From Moringa oleifera (taxonomy: Eukaryota; Streptophyta; Magnoliopsida; Brassicales; Moringaceae): a DNA stretch of 64,000 nt. Location of the stretch: positions 10,330,001 to 10,394,000 of the forward strand of contig JAJFZO010000094.1 in assembly GCA_021397835.1 (NCBI GenBank). Direction: 5' to 3'. The notes beneath the pieces were generated by a model. That model ran no database searches, was not told the DNA's origin, and saw nothing but the letters and a program-made list of their open reading frames with translations. Both the position numbers and the translations under genes were made by a program. Shown here one piece after another: positions 40,930 through 54,651 of this stretch (the stretch's first letter is position 1; the number at the start of each line of letters is the position of its first letter).

Positions 40930-43900
40930 CTGTTTTGGCGGGAAATTTGTAGTTTGGATTTGGGTTCTCTACTTTTAGGAAATCTGGATATGGAGGCTAC
41001 AAAAGTGCTGACTACTGATTAGCCGATTCTGTTCTTTTAAAAATGTTCTCTTTCCAATTTTCTTTTCTGTTTATGTATGTTTTCTTTCTTTTATTTTCGT
41101 TTTTGCTTTTTCTTTTGTGAGGAAGAGAAATGGGAAAGTATTAGCCACACATTTAAGTCTGATAGGGATAGAAAGAATAATTCCACTTAGTTGCTTTAGA
41201 AAATTCCTTCAGCAAGTAAGCTAAGAAAATTCCCCCTTTTTTTTCCTGGAAAAAGTTAAAACTTCTTGACTCTTAATAGATAGAACCTTCAAAACTGTAA
41301 TCAAAGATGGCAATTGTTTGTGTCTCAATAAAGCTACTTTCAGCATATCCCTCTTCAGCTCCATGTCTCTCTAAGCCTGAAAAGATTTGTACACCTCAAA
41401 ACACAAACAACCATTTCTTCTAACAGTAAAAGTTTAATCTTTTAGGTTGAATATCCAATATGTAACAATGATTTTTTTGTTTAATATTCATGCATATCTA
41501 GATTGCTTATGAAGTCAAAAGTAACAGAACAATAAAACTCTTTTGACCTTCCAAAAGAGAAAAAGATGGATGAAGAGAAAATGGAAGTCACTTTCTCTGC
41601 CAGTGTTGTCATCGACACTTTCTGCAACATATTACCCAGAGAATTCCACCGTTTAGAAAACCTTTACAAACCCATCTTTACAAAATTGGTCTGAGAGCCT
41701 GCATGTAGCAGAATGAATTGGAAAAATAATATCTTGTGAAGGTCAAGACTGCAAGAGTAGTGTTGGCCTGCAGCATGCTTTTCTGGGTGAAGAAGACAGG
41801 CCTAGCTTGCTAGCTAGCTTTCTCATCATCTGTCACCATCTTCATTTACAGGCCGAAGCTGACATGGAAATTGTCTGTTTATCAACCTCCTCTCCTGGGT
41901 CGGTGACATGGACGCCCACTCAGAGAGTCAGAAACCAAGAAAGACACAATACTTATCTGTTCATCCTTGCATAATCAGTATTAATGGAATGAAAGTAAAA
42001 GGACTGAAAGCAACTCAGAGGATCCATTCGCTAAGCACTGACCTCATTTCAACAAAATTGACACAACTCATTACCTCTAATCCATGATTTCCATTTTAAC
42101 GAAAGACGAGTATATCACACTTTTTAAGAACAAAAATGATCACATGTTTCTTTGGGAAAGTAGACACTGTAGGTAGATTAGATGCAGAGGCATGTGGCCT
42201 CTCATGGCAGAGACAGGAGCAAGATGTGTCACTGTTGAGAAAGCTAAGTTGATTGCCTTATCCCTCCCCAATTCACACATCACATGATATATAATCTCTC
42301 CTCTTTCATTCAGAAGAAAGAAAGAAGATTAAAAAGGGTTACTGCTTGTGGATTCCAGGTTGTGAGGGGGTGTGTGGGGTACCAAGTTGCAGAGACGGAA
42401 AGGAAGGCAGTATTAGGGTTAAGAATGAGTGAATCTGAAGGGTTAGGCGTTTTGTGTCACTGTCCCACAGCACATGACAGCCATCCACCAATGTCCCATT
42501 TAATTATTTGCATTCCATTTCAGACCAGACCTAATTACTGTTCCATTGCACCATTCGATTTCAAGCACTCTTTGGGATCCATATAGTTTCCTAATTTTCA
42601 TGAAAGAATTAACCAAATAAACATAAAGTTTTATCAGCATGTTACATGCCGAAATGTCCAAAAATTGCATTATTGCATATTTACGTTCCCGTGAATGTAT
42701 TAGGTTGTCAATTTATAAGCGAATTTGGCCTTAGCTAAGAGACAAAACTAGCATAATTAAAACGAGAAATCGACCCTCCAGATCACATTTTCGCAAAGAT
42801 TGTCTATATAACGTGATTGACACGCCGAGACAACAACATTTCATTCACATTCAGTAGCAGTCGGGTTTAACCAATAACTCTAAACAATAACTTGTTTTTA
42901 TGTATAATATATATTTTTAAAAAAATTATAAAACATGATAATTTAATAATTTTATTTTAATAAATATAAAAATTAATTTATAAAAACCAACGTCTAATTC
43001 TAAATCACTGAAAATATGCTCAAATTTAAAAAACCCTAGCATGATGGTGGTGCAGCAAGTTGCATAGAAGATGCCAAAGCGTCCCAATGGCTGACCGAAG
43101 CTTTTAAGAGCTGAAATTTATGGCCCTAAATATTTTTCCAACGATAAAAATAAAAAATGTTTTTTACAATTTTTTCTGAAAAAAATAATTTGTTTCTAAA
43201 AAAGAAAAACCAAGGAATCATATCAGTGTGTCATGTACTTATCAGATGTCCTTGAATTTAATTTGCACTGCACAAACAATTTCTGTTTTCTTTTAGTTCC
43301 TCTGCATAAAGACAAAACCAACATACATCCTCTCCTCTTCTGCTGAAGCAAGTAAGCGATCCCTTCTTCCCTTTTTTGGTATCTTAATTTAATTTAATTT
43401 AATTTAATAAAAATGTATAAAATAATAATTCATATATTAATAAAAAAACGGATAAAAATTAAAAACGGTAAAAAAAAATTAAAAAAATTGTTATTTATGA
43501 TTTATTTATATAAGTAGTCTGTACTGAAAATTGAAAACGTTGGATCACGAGCCTGAGCCTGACCCTGGTGGGGAAGAAGAAAGGACAAGTGCTCAGTTTC
43601 CACAGCTTTACGGCATTGTCCGTTTTTTCATTTTGGTTTACACTCTGAGAGTTACATTACACACACCGACAGTACTGCAGTGCCGCGTATAAATGTAAAT
43701 GTAATTTTTTTTAATTTTTTATTAAAAAAAGAAAAAGGGTATTTAATTAATTGGGTAATATCGTGAGAATTGATGTGACTTTATTCCCTCCATTATCTAC
43801 CCACCATAAGATTTTTTTAAAAAATTAATTAAATATAATTTGTATTTTTATCAAGGCATGATTCCAATTCTTATATTAAAAATAATTACATATAGAGTTA

Positions 43901-44931
43901 ATTATTTATATTATCATAATTATTATAAAAATAAATATTTAACCGGTAAAGGACTCTGCTGATTTCAAAGAGAAAAGAGAGGGAGCTATGTATGGTTTTA
44001 ATTGGCCTGCAAGAAGTACATGCAATAACGCCAAACTAAATAACGAACTTAAATGGGCTGACCACCTCCTATTAAGCATTCAAAATGTGATATAAAATTC
44101 AATTTCAAAACATTTTTAAATTTATTAATTTTAATTAAATTAAATTTTAATAAAAATAATTATTAAAATAGATAATATTTTTATTATTAATAATCTTAAA
44201 TATTAATATTTTTATAGATAAATGAGTAATAAAAGTGTGTTTTTACGGATTATTTTACAAATCATTTGCGTGGATAAAAAATCTATTCATGAGCAGAGCT
44301 TATCAATAATATGGATAAGATAAGATAATTAATAAAAAAAATGTTACACGTGATTATATTTTATTAAACATACTTTTATCTCGTGATTAATTTAATTAGT
44401 CAGAAGTGTGAAAAATGTTTAATATTATAAAAGAGGGGTTGGCATAAAACAGAGGGCATTGGTAATAGGATTTAGCCTGCATGGACACCTTCTAATTGAC
44501 CAGCTTTCTTTTATCTCTTTACTTTGCAACTTTCTCACTTTTGATATTTTGTCCATCACTTATCTTATCGTTTCCCATGGAAGCCTATATCCTGCAATCA
44601 ATTAATTTGTTTAATTGATGATCAAATTAGAGTGAGGTAGTAACTTAAAATTATTCAATATAGAAAATACAAAACATCAGTGCGAAAAAATTTTTATTAA
44701 TCCAAATTGATTAAAGGTTGAATTCGTTGGTAATTTTAAAAAAAAAACGGAGTAAGTGAATTGATAAATTTTTGTAGGAAAATATTGAATTGTAAGTTGA
44801 ATAAAATTGAAAAAGTTAGAAGTGTCGCGCAAAAGAATCTTAATATTCAAAATTATGTAATGATTATATAAAAATTGATTTTGATATTTTGATGATTAAA
44901 AATGTGTATTTGAATAATCATAAAATATATT

Positions 44932-45830
44932 ATGTAAAATTTTAATATTTATTTTATATTATTAATTAAATTTTTATATTTAAAAAATAATAAATTAAAC
45001 TCTAAATTGTTATTTTGGTTTAAATTGGATATTAACTCAAATAATTATAAAAAATTAATAATTTTTTTATTTTATTTCATGGTCATCATTTAAATTTGAA
45101 AAAAATTTTAATTTTTAATTTATTTTTATAATTTGTTAAAATTACTGATAATATAAATTTTAAAGTTAATTACATCAATGGGATATGCATTTTACTTATC
45201 GTCTTAAATCAAGATTTATAAAAAAAAAATAAATCTAATTGAGATTTATATTTTTATTAAATTTTTAATATAAATTTTATTTATAATTTATGTTAATATT
45301 AACGATTTTATACATATATGTTATATGTATATAACTTTTACTTGTGTAATTACTTCAATACTCTTTTAAAATATAGTTATTAAATTTAACAAAAATATAT
45401 AAAATATTATTATTTTAAAAATAAATTTTATTTTATTTATTTTAATAGTATTTTAAAAAAATATTGTGATAATTACACAAGTAAAAAACACATATCTAAT
45501 ATGTGCATAAAATCATTAATATTAACAAAATTATAAATAGAACTCTCATATTGAAATCCAACAAAAATATAAATTGTAAATAATGTAATTTTTTTGTAGA
45601 TCTTGATTTGAGATTGTAAGCAAAATAAATATCTTATTCATGTAATTAATTTTAGATTTTAAAAAATATATCTTTTTTTTAAAAAAATTTTAAAAAAAAC
45701 GACAATTTGAATATTTAAAAATTTTAAATAAAAATTTATTATATAAGATCCTAATTTAAATATTTGATAAGATTTAATAAATTAAATTAAATTATCACTT
45801 TTTAAACATGAAATTTGATAAAAATTTTAT
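44932..45830. mobile_element. Family A element, copy 3, split by a nested foldback
   Basis: The left arm GTAAAATTTTAATATTTATT continues to TTTAAAAAATAATAAATTAA. A shortened inverse of the same arm (CTTTTTAAACATGAAATTTG onward) lies at about 45797-45830. The extra length comes from the foldback at 45155-45660 sitting inside. Confidence 0.5.
45155..45660. mobile_element. 500-bp foldback element with near full-length inverted arms
   Basis: The left arm runs AGTTAATTACATCAATGGGA, TCTTAAATCAAGATTTATA, GTTAATATTAACGATTTTAT and ACTTGTGTAATTA. The right arm is its inverse, read from 45660 leftward (ATTAATTACATGAATAAGAT, TCTCAAATCAAGATCTACA, GTTAATATTAATGATTTTAT, ACTTGTGTAATTA). The arms meet near 45405. 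Transcribed, it would form one long hairpin. Confidence 0.7.
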
Positions 45831-48800
45831 ATAATATTTTATTTAATAAATTATTTTTATTTTATAAAATTAAAACATATATATATATATTTAAATTAGG
45901 AAATTAAGAAAGTATAAAAAAAAACAAAGTCAAGGCAAGAGCTAACCTATTTTTAAAAAAAATGCATCTATTTGAAAGAGGAATTGCATAATGTATAATA
46001 TAATTTTAGATTAATTATTAACATAATAAGTTCAAGACAAAGAGTGATCAATCATGGACCGATTTAGCTCGGTGTCTTCTAATTAAACAAAAAGAAAAAA
46101 AGATGAAGATGAGGACCGCCCAAAACAACTACATTTAAGTACTTTCAAAGGAAAAGCAACAAAATTTATTACATATGTACACAAGAGGCCATCAATATTA
46201 TAAACCTAAAAAGTACACAAAACCTAATTAAACCCTAATTATGCTTATTTAAATACGATTTTTGACTTTTTTTCTTCTCTAATTATTGTCATAATTTATA
46301 TTTTTGTCACCTTAATTTAAATTATCATATTTCACCCACCATCATCATGTACCTGCTAATTAGAAAATAATAATAAGTACCAACTCCACAAGATCAATAC
46401 AAATAAATCTTTGTTTCTTATTACATTTCTACTCACTAATTTTTATTTTTTTAAAAAATAAAAGTCTTTCTCTTGAGTCCAAATTACTATAATATTATAT
46501 ATATAATTAATTAATTTGCTAAATTAAATTATATAGAAAAAGCCAAAAATATCAAAACAAAACAATAGTAATTATTATTAATTTTACAAAAATCAGAATG
46601 AATGTGTTTCTTTCTAGTAATTTATATTTGACTAAGTATATCATGCATTAAATTCTAAATTAACCTGATTCCGTACATATATATATTTTTTTTCATGCTG
46701 ACTAGGAAACGTGATCTGCAAAATTGGACCGACTCTGTAGTGAATCTTTGATGCTTTTATGCTCATCTTAGACAAATTTAATAATTAATAATGATTCGAG
46801 GTTTAATAAAGTTAATCACCAAGAAAACGACATAACCCTCCAACAAAAATTGTGTGGGCTAATATAGCTTCCTATATGCACGACAGAAGTGCCATTTGTC
46901 TGAATTAGTTCATTAATAAGAGACGTATTAATTCATAAATAATATGATAATATGGAGTCCAAGGAATCTTATTATATAGTATTTATTTATTATATTAATA
47001 ATATAAGTCTAAGTCTCTCAACTAATGATTTATTCAAACTAAGTCTTTAATTAGGACCAAGAACAGAAAAAACACCTGTCGGACGTAATGTATTTTCTTA
47101 GTTTACACCGGTAGTCTTTGTCGGGGTCTTTCCTTGCAACATATTATAATGAAAATAGTACTAATAATGACTAAATATTTGAGGATACCAAGATTATCAA
47201 GGGTATGTCCTATATTATATGCAACAAATTAAGGGCATTATCTCCTGTAAATGGAGAAAGATTAAAGGGTTGTTTTCCTTTCTTTTTAGGAAATTAAAAA
47301 TGTTCAATGATCTTATCATGAATTTAATTTTTGAGTAACAAAAAAAATCAAAGATTTATCATCTTTAAAAAAAATTCAAACATTTAATCTTATTTAAAAA
47401 TTTAAAAATTATAAAAACATTCAAATTGATAATTTTTTACAGTAAATAAATTTTGAATATATTTTTAAATATCTGTACTATAAAAAATTTTAAAAAATCA
47501 TAAAAATTAGTTCAAATTTCAAATATGATATTAAATAAAAGTATAAAATTTATTTGGGTTATTTTTTAGTTATTTAAACAATAAAAATATTTATAATTTT
47601 TTACGATTGTTTTAAATTAAAATTCAATTTGAACATAGCCAATAAATCATGCTTTGTAATATGAAATTTTTTAAAAGTTAGAATTTATTTTTTTATTATT
47701 TAAAGTTAAATCATGTTAATATTATTTTTCAAATATGATCTATAATTTTGTTTTTGAAATTTTTTTTATTGAAAATTGGGTGAAATGAATTTCAAGAAAA
47801 TCCAAAGCAAGATGGTAAGGAGATTACATATATGTCATACTATATCTTAATTATTGGCTAGGAGGGCTTATTAATATAATGTTAGTCATTATCGAAGTTG
47901 ATCAAGCCATTTGAGAATTCGAAAGGTCATCACCTCAAGACTTTTCATTAACTTTTTTTTTTGTCCTAATCTTCGAGCCGTACCATAATGTGCAATTTGA
48001 TAGCTCCATCTACATCGTGAAATTGTCCATAGACAGTTGGATGAATAATAATACAATGTATTTTTATATTTATTAACATATTATAATTTTTAATTTAAAA
48101 TTTAAATAAAATTATTCAAAAAAGCATCTCAATTGCTTAACTTATTACTACTTTTTAAATATTTTCTTAATTTATTTAATAATTTGTTGTTAATTTCAAA
48201 TTTTGCTTGTTTGTAATGATCTTGAACTATATATAAATATTTTACATTTTAAATATAAATTTATAATAAATGATAAAAATATATTTTTTGATTAATACAA
48301 TTTTTGGCGCCATTTTTGGACCTTCATAGCGGTCCTAAATTAAATGTTTGGCTTATAAGTAATGATCCCAACAAACCCTATAAACTAAAAGTGATTATAG
48401 CATTTACACGGTATGACATGTGAAAAATTCAATTCATGTGCACCCCTATGATCAAATGCTAAAAGAAAAGGAAAAAGGTGCTAAGGTCACTTTTCTCGAT
48501 TCAAATTATGATCTTAAAATTAATAATCTTAAACTGTAAGAAATGATTTATGAAGAAGGACCGACTACTAAGAATCATTATATAACATGAAATGGGCAAA
48601 TAATATATTGGTATTTATAAAACCTTAAAGTTTAAGAATTGATTTATGAAGATGGACCGACTTTACAACATGTTAGATATTTGAGAATCTTGAACATGAT
48701 TTGACTTGCATAAGATAGACATATTAGCTCTTAGAGAAAAAGGTGCTTAAAGGAGCATGACCCAATTGAATTTGGAAAAAGAAGTGTTGATGAGTGCAAC

Positions 48801-50252
48801 AAAAGGCAAAACATCAACTATTCGTCATGTGGCCTCAAAAGGAAAAAGAGAAAGATGGATTCCCATTTATTTACTTTTTTCCCTCGCTTCTCTTTAAATT
48901 TGCATTTGTAATTCAGATGGCAAACAAGAAGGAGAAAATTATGCGATTTTAAGTTGATGGGTAGACAAGATTTTGATGTTTGAGATTAGTGATATGAGAC
49001 CCAAATCACAAAAAATTTATGCCAATGATAACAAAGTATTTAATTTAAAAGATTAATTTATTAGATAGAATATATATTTTTAATATAATTTAAACTTTTT
49101 TTCCGTTAAATACTCGTGGAAGAACATGTAAAAGGAAGTGTTTATGTGGCATTATGATCCAAAATTAATAATGCAAGTTATTGGGTATTGATGAAGAGAG
49201 TGTTATGAGGAAGAAGCATATTATTGAAAAATGGGAAATTATTAGGAAGGCAAGGAGAAGAAGAGATGGGGGCATAAAGGGAAAGAGGGAGAAAACAAGG
49301 GAAAGGGATGAAACCAAAACATTGATGTCATATTGCTTCATGAAAAGAAGAAAATGAGAAAAAGGACATGGCCTAGAGATGCCATCTTGAGACATCCAAC
49401 ACAAAAAGGTGGGCTTGGAAGAAGGAGATGGAGAGAAAGAAAGAAAGAAAGATGATGTTGTTTCTTTCAAGTGAAGCAATAAAGAAAGAGAGCAAAAGCT
49501 GTAAGGGGAGTCGCTTTCGAGACCATCCACACATACTCCTCTTTGGACTGTAAGAAAAACAACTCTTAACTTGTAACCAGGAAGTAAAAAAGAAAATGAA
49601 AATCTGGAAAGAACCCTAATGAGAGAGATAAAAAGGAAAGAATAAAAATGGGAAGAAAGTTGAAAGAGAGGAGGCTCTGAATAATTTTGGGGTTTTTGTG
49701 TTGTGTGCGTAGTGAGTAGTACAAGAAGAGCAGCAGAGGCAGTGATGAGATCACAGAGAACTTTTATCTCTTTTCTGACCAAACACTGCCACCCTTACCA
49801 GTGGCATCATCAAGGCCTTCTATAGGCCGAAGACAATTCCTCCTTCCTCCTCTTACTTATAGCCCCTCCCACCTATATTTACTGTCACAGCCTCCTTTCC
49901 CTCATCTCCCTTTCTCTTTCTACAAAAAGATGATTCACTTGCTGGGTTTTGCCCTAGAGTACCCTTCGTGAACAGCTCTTCTTCTGGGTTTGTCCTTTGG
50001 TCTAGTGGGTATCAATATCTTCCATAAAAAACTGGTCTGGTTTCATTGCTGCATAAAAAAGAGAGGCACAATTACCAAAAGCTGAGGGGGAGAGTGAGAG
50101 GAAAGAGATGGGTTAGGCTGAGGTTAGGGGCTTGGTTTTTGCCTTCTGGGTCATCGGCTTTTGGGTTCTCAGTTTTTTAGGGGGTGGGTGCTTTTTTTTT
50201 TTTTTTTTTTTCTGGGGAGGGGGGGCTGCTGGTGTTGGTGTTGGGGTTTGAT

Positions 50253-50402
50253 ATGGAATTGGAAACATTGAATGGCAGGGCCTTTTGGGAGAGGCAGCAG
50301 CAGGAGTATCAGGTTTTATCAGTCTGCTGGCAGCTGCACAACCAACAAGAGGAGATTACGAAACTGCAGAGAGAGAGTAAAGAAGAACCAACAACCCACT
50401 AG
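50253..50402 (+). other. Upstream ORF in the TCP leader
   Basis: ATG 50253 opens a 49-codon frame (MELETLNGRAFWERQQQEYQ at its start) that ends 386 nt before the TCP start. A second ATG at 50272 opens a 260-codon frame that runs past the TCP ATG to 51054 in another phase. Whether they lie in the mature leader depends on the unknown transcription start and any 5' UTR intron. A poly(T) run is at 50191-50211. Confidence 0.4.
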
Positions 50403-50788
50403 GCCTAGAAACTGTCCCCCATTAAAAGCTGGAACAGGAAAAGCAGAAGGCCCTGACTCTGGATCCTCAAAGGAATCACCATCTCCATCGTCGACATCAT
50501 CATCATCATCATCAACAAAGAGAAGAAGCAGAAGAAGAAGAGGAAGAAGCAGCAGCAGCAGCAGCGCAGCAATCCGAGAAACTACAGCTGCAACAAGAAG
50601 ACCTGGACTTCCCTTCTTATCATCATCAGTACTTGCAGAACACGCAGGTTCAGCAAGACCAACAACATTTTTATGCGAGATTAGATACCCAACTGCAACC
50701 CCAGCAAGCACCCAAGAAACGCTCCTATTGTCTGCCTTCTTCTTCTTCAATAACTTTTGGCCGACCAGCAACCGAATATGCGAGAAAA

Positions 50789-52126
50789 ATGGGAGAGAGC
50801 CACCACCAAGCAGCAGCGTCGTCAAGACTGGGGATAAGGAACATAGGCGGCGAGATCGTGGAGGTCCAAGGAGGTCACATTGTTCGCTCCACTGGAAGGA
50901 AAGACCGCCACAGCAAGGTCTGCACCGCAAAGGGGCCCCGAGATCGTCGCGTCCGACTCTCGGCCCACACAGCCATTCAGTTCTACGACGTACAGGACCG
51001 TCTTGGCTACGACCGTCCGAGCAAGGCCGTCGATTGGCTAATCAAGAAAGCTAAAGCTGCTATCGATAAGCTCGCCGAGCTGCCTCCATGGAATCCAGAA
51101 ACTTTAACCACAACCACTGCCACAACAAATGCCGCGAACACAGGCAGCCAACAAGAACAGGCGACGAGCGATGATAGGGAGTACCAATTCCACATCCAAC
51201 ACGGCACTGCTGTGATGGATGATATTGCTGCTACTGCTGGAGGTTCTGGTACCAGCAGCAGCAGAAGGACAGCAACATTAATGGGTAATGAACTTCAAAA
51301 CCAACAGCAGCGGCAAATGGATGAAAATCCAAACAATAATTCGGGTTTTCTGCCACCATCTCTGGACTCTGATGCCATCGCGGACACAATCAAATCCTTT
51401 TTCCCAATGGGCGCATCAACGGAGACACCATCTTCGTCAATACAGTTCCAGAGTTACCCGCCAGATTTGCTGTCAAGAACCAGTAGCCAGAGCCAAGATC
51501 TGCGGCTTTCACTGCAGTCATTTCAAGAGCCGATGCTTCTGCAACACCACCACCACCAAGCAGCGGCAGCAGCAGCACATCATCAGGCTCAGGCTCATCA
51601 GAGCGAACCAGTCCTGTTCTCTGGAACCACCCCACTGGGGTTTGATACGGCATCAGCTTCTGTTACTGCTGGGTGGGAGCACCACCACCACCCAGTTGAA
51701 ATCGGAAGGTTCCAGAGAATCGTGGCCTGGAATAGTGGTGCAGAAGCTGGTAGTGCCAGTGGCGGTGGAGGTGGTTTCATGTTTAATTCTCCACCGACGC
51801 CGCCATTGCAGCCGTTTTTCGGCCAAAACCAGTTGTTTTCTCAGAGGGGAACCCTTCAGTCCAGTAACACGCCTTCGATTCGTGCTTGGATAGACCAACC
51901 TATCACTTCTACCGATGATCATCACCACCACCACCACCACCACCACCACCACCACCATCAAATTTCACCAGAAATCCATCAAGCTGCGATATCCGGCATT
52001 GGATTCGCTTCTTCCTCCGGCGGATTCTCTGGGTTTCGCATTCCAGCACGGATTCAGGGCGAAGAAGAGGAGCACGACGGCATACCCAACAAGCCGTCCT
52101 CTGCTTCTCCTGATTCTCGCCATTGA
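50789..52126 (+). CDS. CIN-class TCP transcription factor, TCP4-like
   Basis: Class II (CIN) TCP regulator of leaf growth and differentiation; nuclear and DNA-binding. Single coding exon, 445 aa. ATG 50789 is the first in-frame ATG and matches the usual start of TCP4 proteins ([13 protein letters not shown]). [20 protein letters not shown] leads into the TCP domain at about 38-96. Its basic region is [20 protein letters not shown], followed by helix-loop-helix ([20 protein letters not shown]). Low-complexity Thr/Ala, Gln/His and Ser/Gly tracts follow, including a run of 14 His at 51919-51959. The C-terminus [20 protein letters not shown] is typical of TCP4. A miR319 site lies in the coding region. 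The long leader contains upstream ORFs (see findings). Confidence 0.96.
   Translation: MGESHHQAAASSRLGIRNIGGEIVEVQGGHIVRSTGRKDRHSKVCTAKGPRDRRVRLSAHTAIQFYDVQDRLGYDRPSKAVDWLIKKAKAAIDKLAELPPWNPETLTTTTATTNAANTGSQQEQATSDDREYQFHIQHGTAVMDDIAATAGGSGTSSSRRTATLMGNELQNQQQRQMDENPNNNSGFLPPSLDSDAIADTIKSFFPMGASTETPSSSIQFQSYPPDLLSRTSSQSQDLRLSLQSFQEPMLLQHHHHQAAAAAAHHQAQAHQSEPVLFSGTTPLGFDTASASVTAGWEHHHHPVEIGRFQRIVAWNSGAEAGSASGGGGGFMFNSPPTPPLQPFFGQNQLFSQRGTLQSSNTPSIRAWIDQPITSTDDHHHHHHHHHHHHHQISPEIHQAAISGIGFASSSGGFSGFRIPARIQGEEEEHDGIPNKPSSASPDSRH
51844..51864 (+). promoter_or_regulatory. miR319 target site in the TCP mRNA
   Basis: The stretch coding R-G-T-L-Q-S-S contains ACCCTTCAGTCCAG, complementary to the 5' seed and central part of miR319/JAW; pairing is weaker at the 3' end of the miRNA. 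Only the miR319-targeted CIN-TCPs carry this site, so transcript level is expected to be set by miR319 cleavage. Confidence 0.88.
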
Positions 52127-54651
52127 TTGAGCAATGAAAAAAAGAAAAACCCAAATCTTTTCCTCTGAAAGGTGCTACCTTCGAAAATCATTTATCAAAT
52201 CCGATTATTTTTATGCTTATCATCCAAATTTTCCTCATTTTTACCCTTATCATCTACCTATCCTTTGAAATAATCATTCAGGTTTGCTGATCATCTACAA
52301 GGAGGATATCCATATGAAGCTGTTAAGGTGAATTCTTGTTCAGATGCGAGGAAGAGATTCTGGTAAGTTAGGATTCAATGGCCCATACCGGGAGAAGAAG
52401 CAATCTGGGTCCTTATCAGGTGTTCTGATCCCTGTTTTGTTTAGCTTCTATGCTGTTGATTATGTTGTAGCTTTGTTTTCATGTTTTCAGTCAGGCTCTC
52501 TGTCTTGGAGCTCAACTTTGTTGTTTGAATCTCTGTTGAATTGCTCTGTTTATGTTACTAGACCTTGGTTGACATGGCTGCTCATGCGTTTTTATCCATC
52601 TATTGCTAAGTTGCTACTTAGAAGCAAACCTAGTTTGCTCTCACTTAGATTTGATAGTTTCCTCAATTAGAACAGATCCTATGATCAAACCTGGCATTGT
52701 TTCAAGAATTATCGTGGAACAAAGGGAACCTCAGATCAGCAAATCTAGGAAATTGGTAGTGTTTTCACCTATATTAATCCTATATGCTTTTGATCTGACA
52801 TCAAATTGGGAGAAGCAAGTTAGGGTCTAATCCTCAGTTGAAAAGGATCAATATTCTAAGTGGATAAAAAGGAAGACTTTTCTTCTTGGGAATGTTTTGT
52901 TGTGTGACGGCTTTTCCATGTCTCCACAAACTTCCTTAAACTGCAAAAAGAATTGAAAGATAAGTGAGCTTTTACATCTGTCTTTGCTGGGATATTTGGG
53001 GGCACCGAGGAAGAAGTCATTTTCCATGAACAGTAAGATGTCTCGGGGAGGTGCAGAAATGCTAGCTGGTTTTCTTAATCCAATCTCCAGCTAAGCTGTC
53101 AAAGATCGAAATATTTGTTTACTAGAGTAGAACACTGTTTTATAGTTTCATTTAGCTAAATTCCTCCGTTTTAGCATTCAGTTTTGAGTTTACCAACTTT
53201 GACCATGGAAAACTAGAGAGCTTCTCAACAAAGGAAAGTCGAAAGAGAAAGCAAAACAGAGATAAATCCCTAGAAAAGCCGGTTGACCCTTTTGAAGATA
53301 GTTGAATGAACTCTCACTGAGATATTCAAGCAGAGCAATTCACGTCTTGTAGGTGTCAATTGCCAAAATTAGGAGAATGAGAACTCTGTTATGAAGGCTT
53401 TGAGTTCGTGCTGTTTTAGACAGCTACCTGTTTAGAATCTACAGTGCAAATGGGAGAAGGGTTTGAGTTGAAATGTCCTGAAGCCTACTTTTTCATCAAG
53501 ATCAGGTCTGACCAAGTGGGGCAAAGTGGATTACATCTGCAGGAAGAACCATGAAAAGGGAATTGGATTGACACAAGCTCAACTACAGGAGATGGATACC
53601 ATCCTGTAGATGGTCCCCTACCCTACACCCTGTTAAATCTCTCTACCCAATAAAAATCTGAGTCTAGCTGGAAACTTTTATTTCTCCAGGAGGTTGCAAA
53701 AATTTCAGAGAGACGAGAGGAATCCTTGGCTTATGTTGGATGGTGACATCTGCTCTATGGTTGTTGATACTTCTTTATAGTTGGTTGAGGAGTACTACTC
53801 CATAAACATAATGGGTTACATAACTTTGCAGAAGATTTTGAATGAATGGTCATCCGACTGTAACCACAAACTTGATTGATGAGGGGGCCCTAGTATGGTT
53901 ACCCACCAAGTTCCTCGGATTTTCTACCAAAGGAATATATAATACAGAGGACTTGGTGTCTATAATAGCAATTAAATGGAGATTTTCGGTAGAAAAGTAG
54001 AGTTTATTGAGGGAAAAGTTGAGGACTGAAGTGTGTGGCCGACTAGAGATGTTGCTATCTTGGTTGGGGTGTAGCTGTCATCTTGGCCTTACTACCTAGC
54101 AATACAACAACAAATGATTGTATGATAATTAATGCATAGTGGACATATGAGCTGGAGCAGTGTTTGCTCTATCTTCTTCCAGTTATTCCACACAGAAACA
54201 TGAGTATGCAAAAGTAAAAAGTTTTACCTTCACTGTTTTCTTAAATTTTGCATCTGTCAAGACTCCATGAATCCTAACTTTGTGATTAAAGAGTTCAAAG
54301 TCTTGGATTTCTGCATTTTCAATCTTGTACTTCGATAAATTCTCCACACTAAGTTACTACCTTCAAGCCCATAGTACGGCAGTGAGAGATTCTATTTCCA
54401 AACAATAGATGTATCTCAGGATGAAGAATAAATGTAGTGGTTAATTCAATCCTGACAATTGAGTCCTCTTATTATGCAAAATCCATATGCCAGGGCAAAT
54501 TCACACAAAACCAAAGCAAAATTGGCCAAACGAAGAACACAAGCAGATACAAGCTTCCTATGGATTTTTGTCACTGATGCTATAACACCATCCCTCCATA
54601 ACTGGGTTAATTCATGACCATCACCAACAATGGCCTCTTTAGCAGCCTGTC
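52127..54651. other. TCP 3' region and spacer to the IQD gene
   Basis: Starts with the TCP 3' UTR; a 108-codon frame at 52344-52670 is hydrophobic by base composition and not credible. The rest is unassigned; the IQD 3' UTR is at the right. Confidence 0.45.

Larger units (their letters stand above)
40930..50252. other. Gene-poor AT-rich interval before the TCP gene
   Basis: The SPD1 promoter lies at the left. Repeats cover about 44.9-45.8 kb. From about 49.2 kb a purine-rich then pyrimidine-rich stretch leads into the probable TCP promoter and leader. A promoter-like patch (GATATATAATCTCTCCTC at about 42284) is followed by no convincing ORF. No other coding region seen. Confidence 0.5.

Noticed and set aside
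42284..42586. 100-codon frame after a TATA-like patch
   Set aside because: Mixed composition without domains; a non-coding RNA cannot be excluded, but no hairpin or known miRNA sequence was seen.
49165..49782. 205-codon open frame on the minus strand before the TCP gene
   Set aside because: Composition is Ser/Phe/Leu runs produced by purine-rich DNA; no domain, and it fits a promoter/leader region.
50319..50930. 203-codon minus-strand frame opposite the TCP leader
   Set aside because: Shadow of CAG/GAA-rich repeats (poly-Leu and poly-Asp); no family features.
52344..52670. 108-codon hydrophobic frame after the TCP gene
   Set aside because: T-rich 3' UTR read as Leu/Phe; no conserved features.
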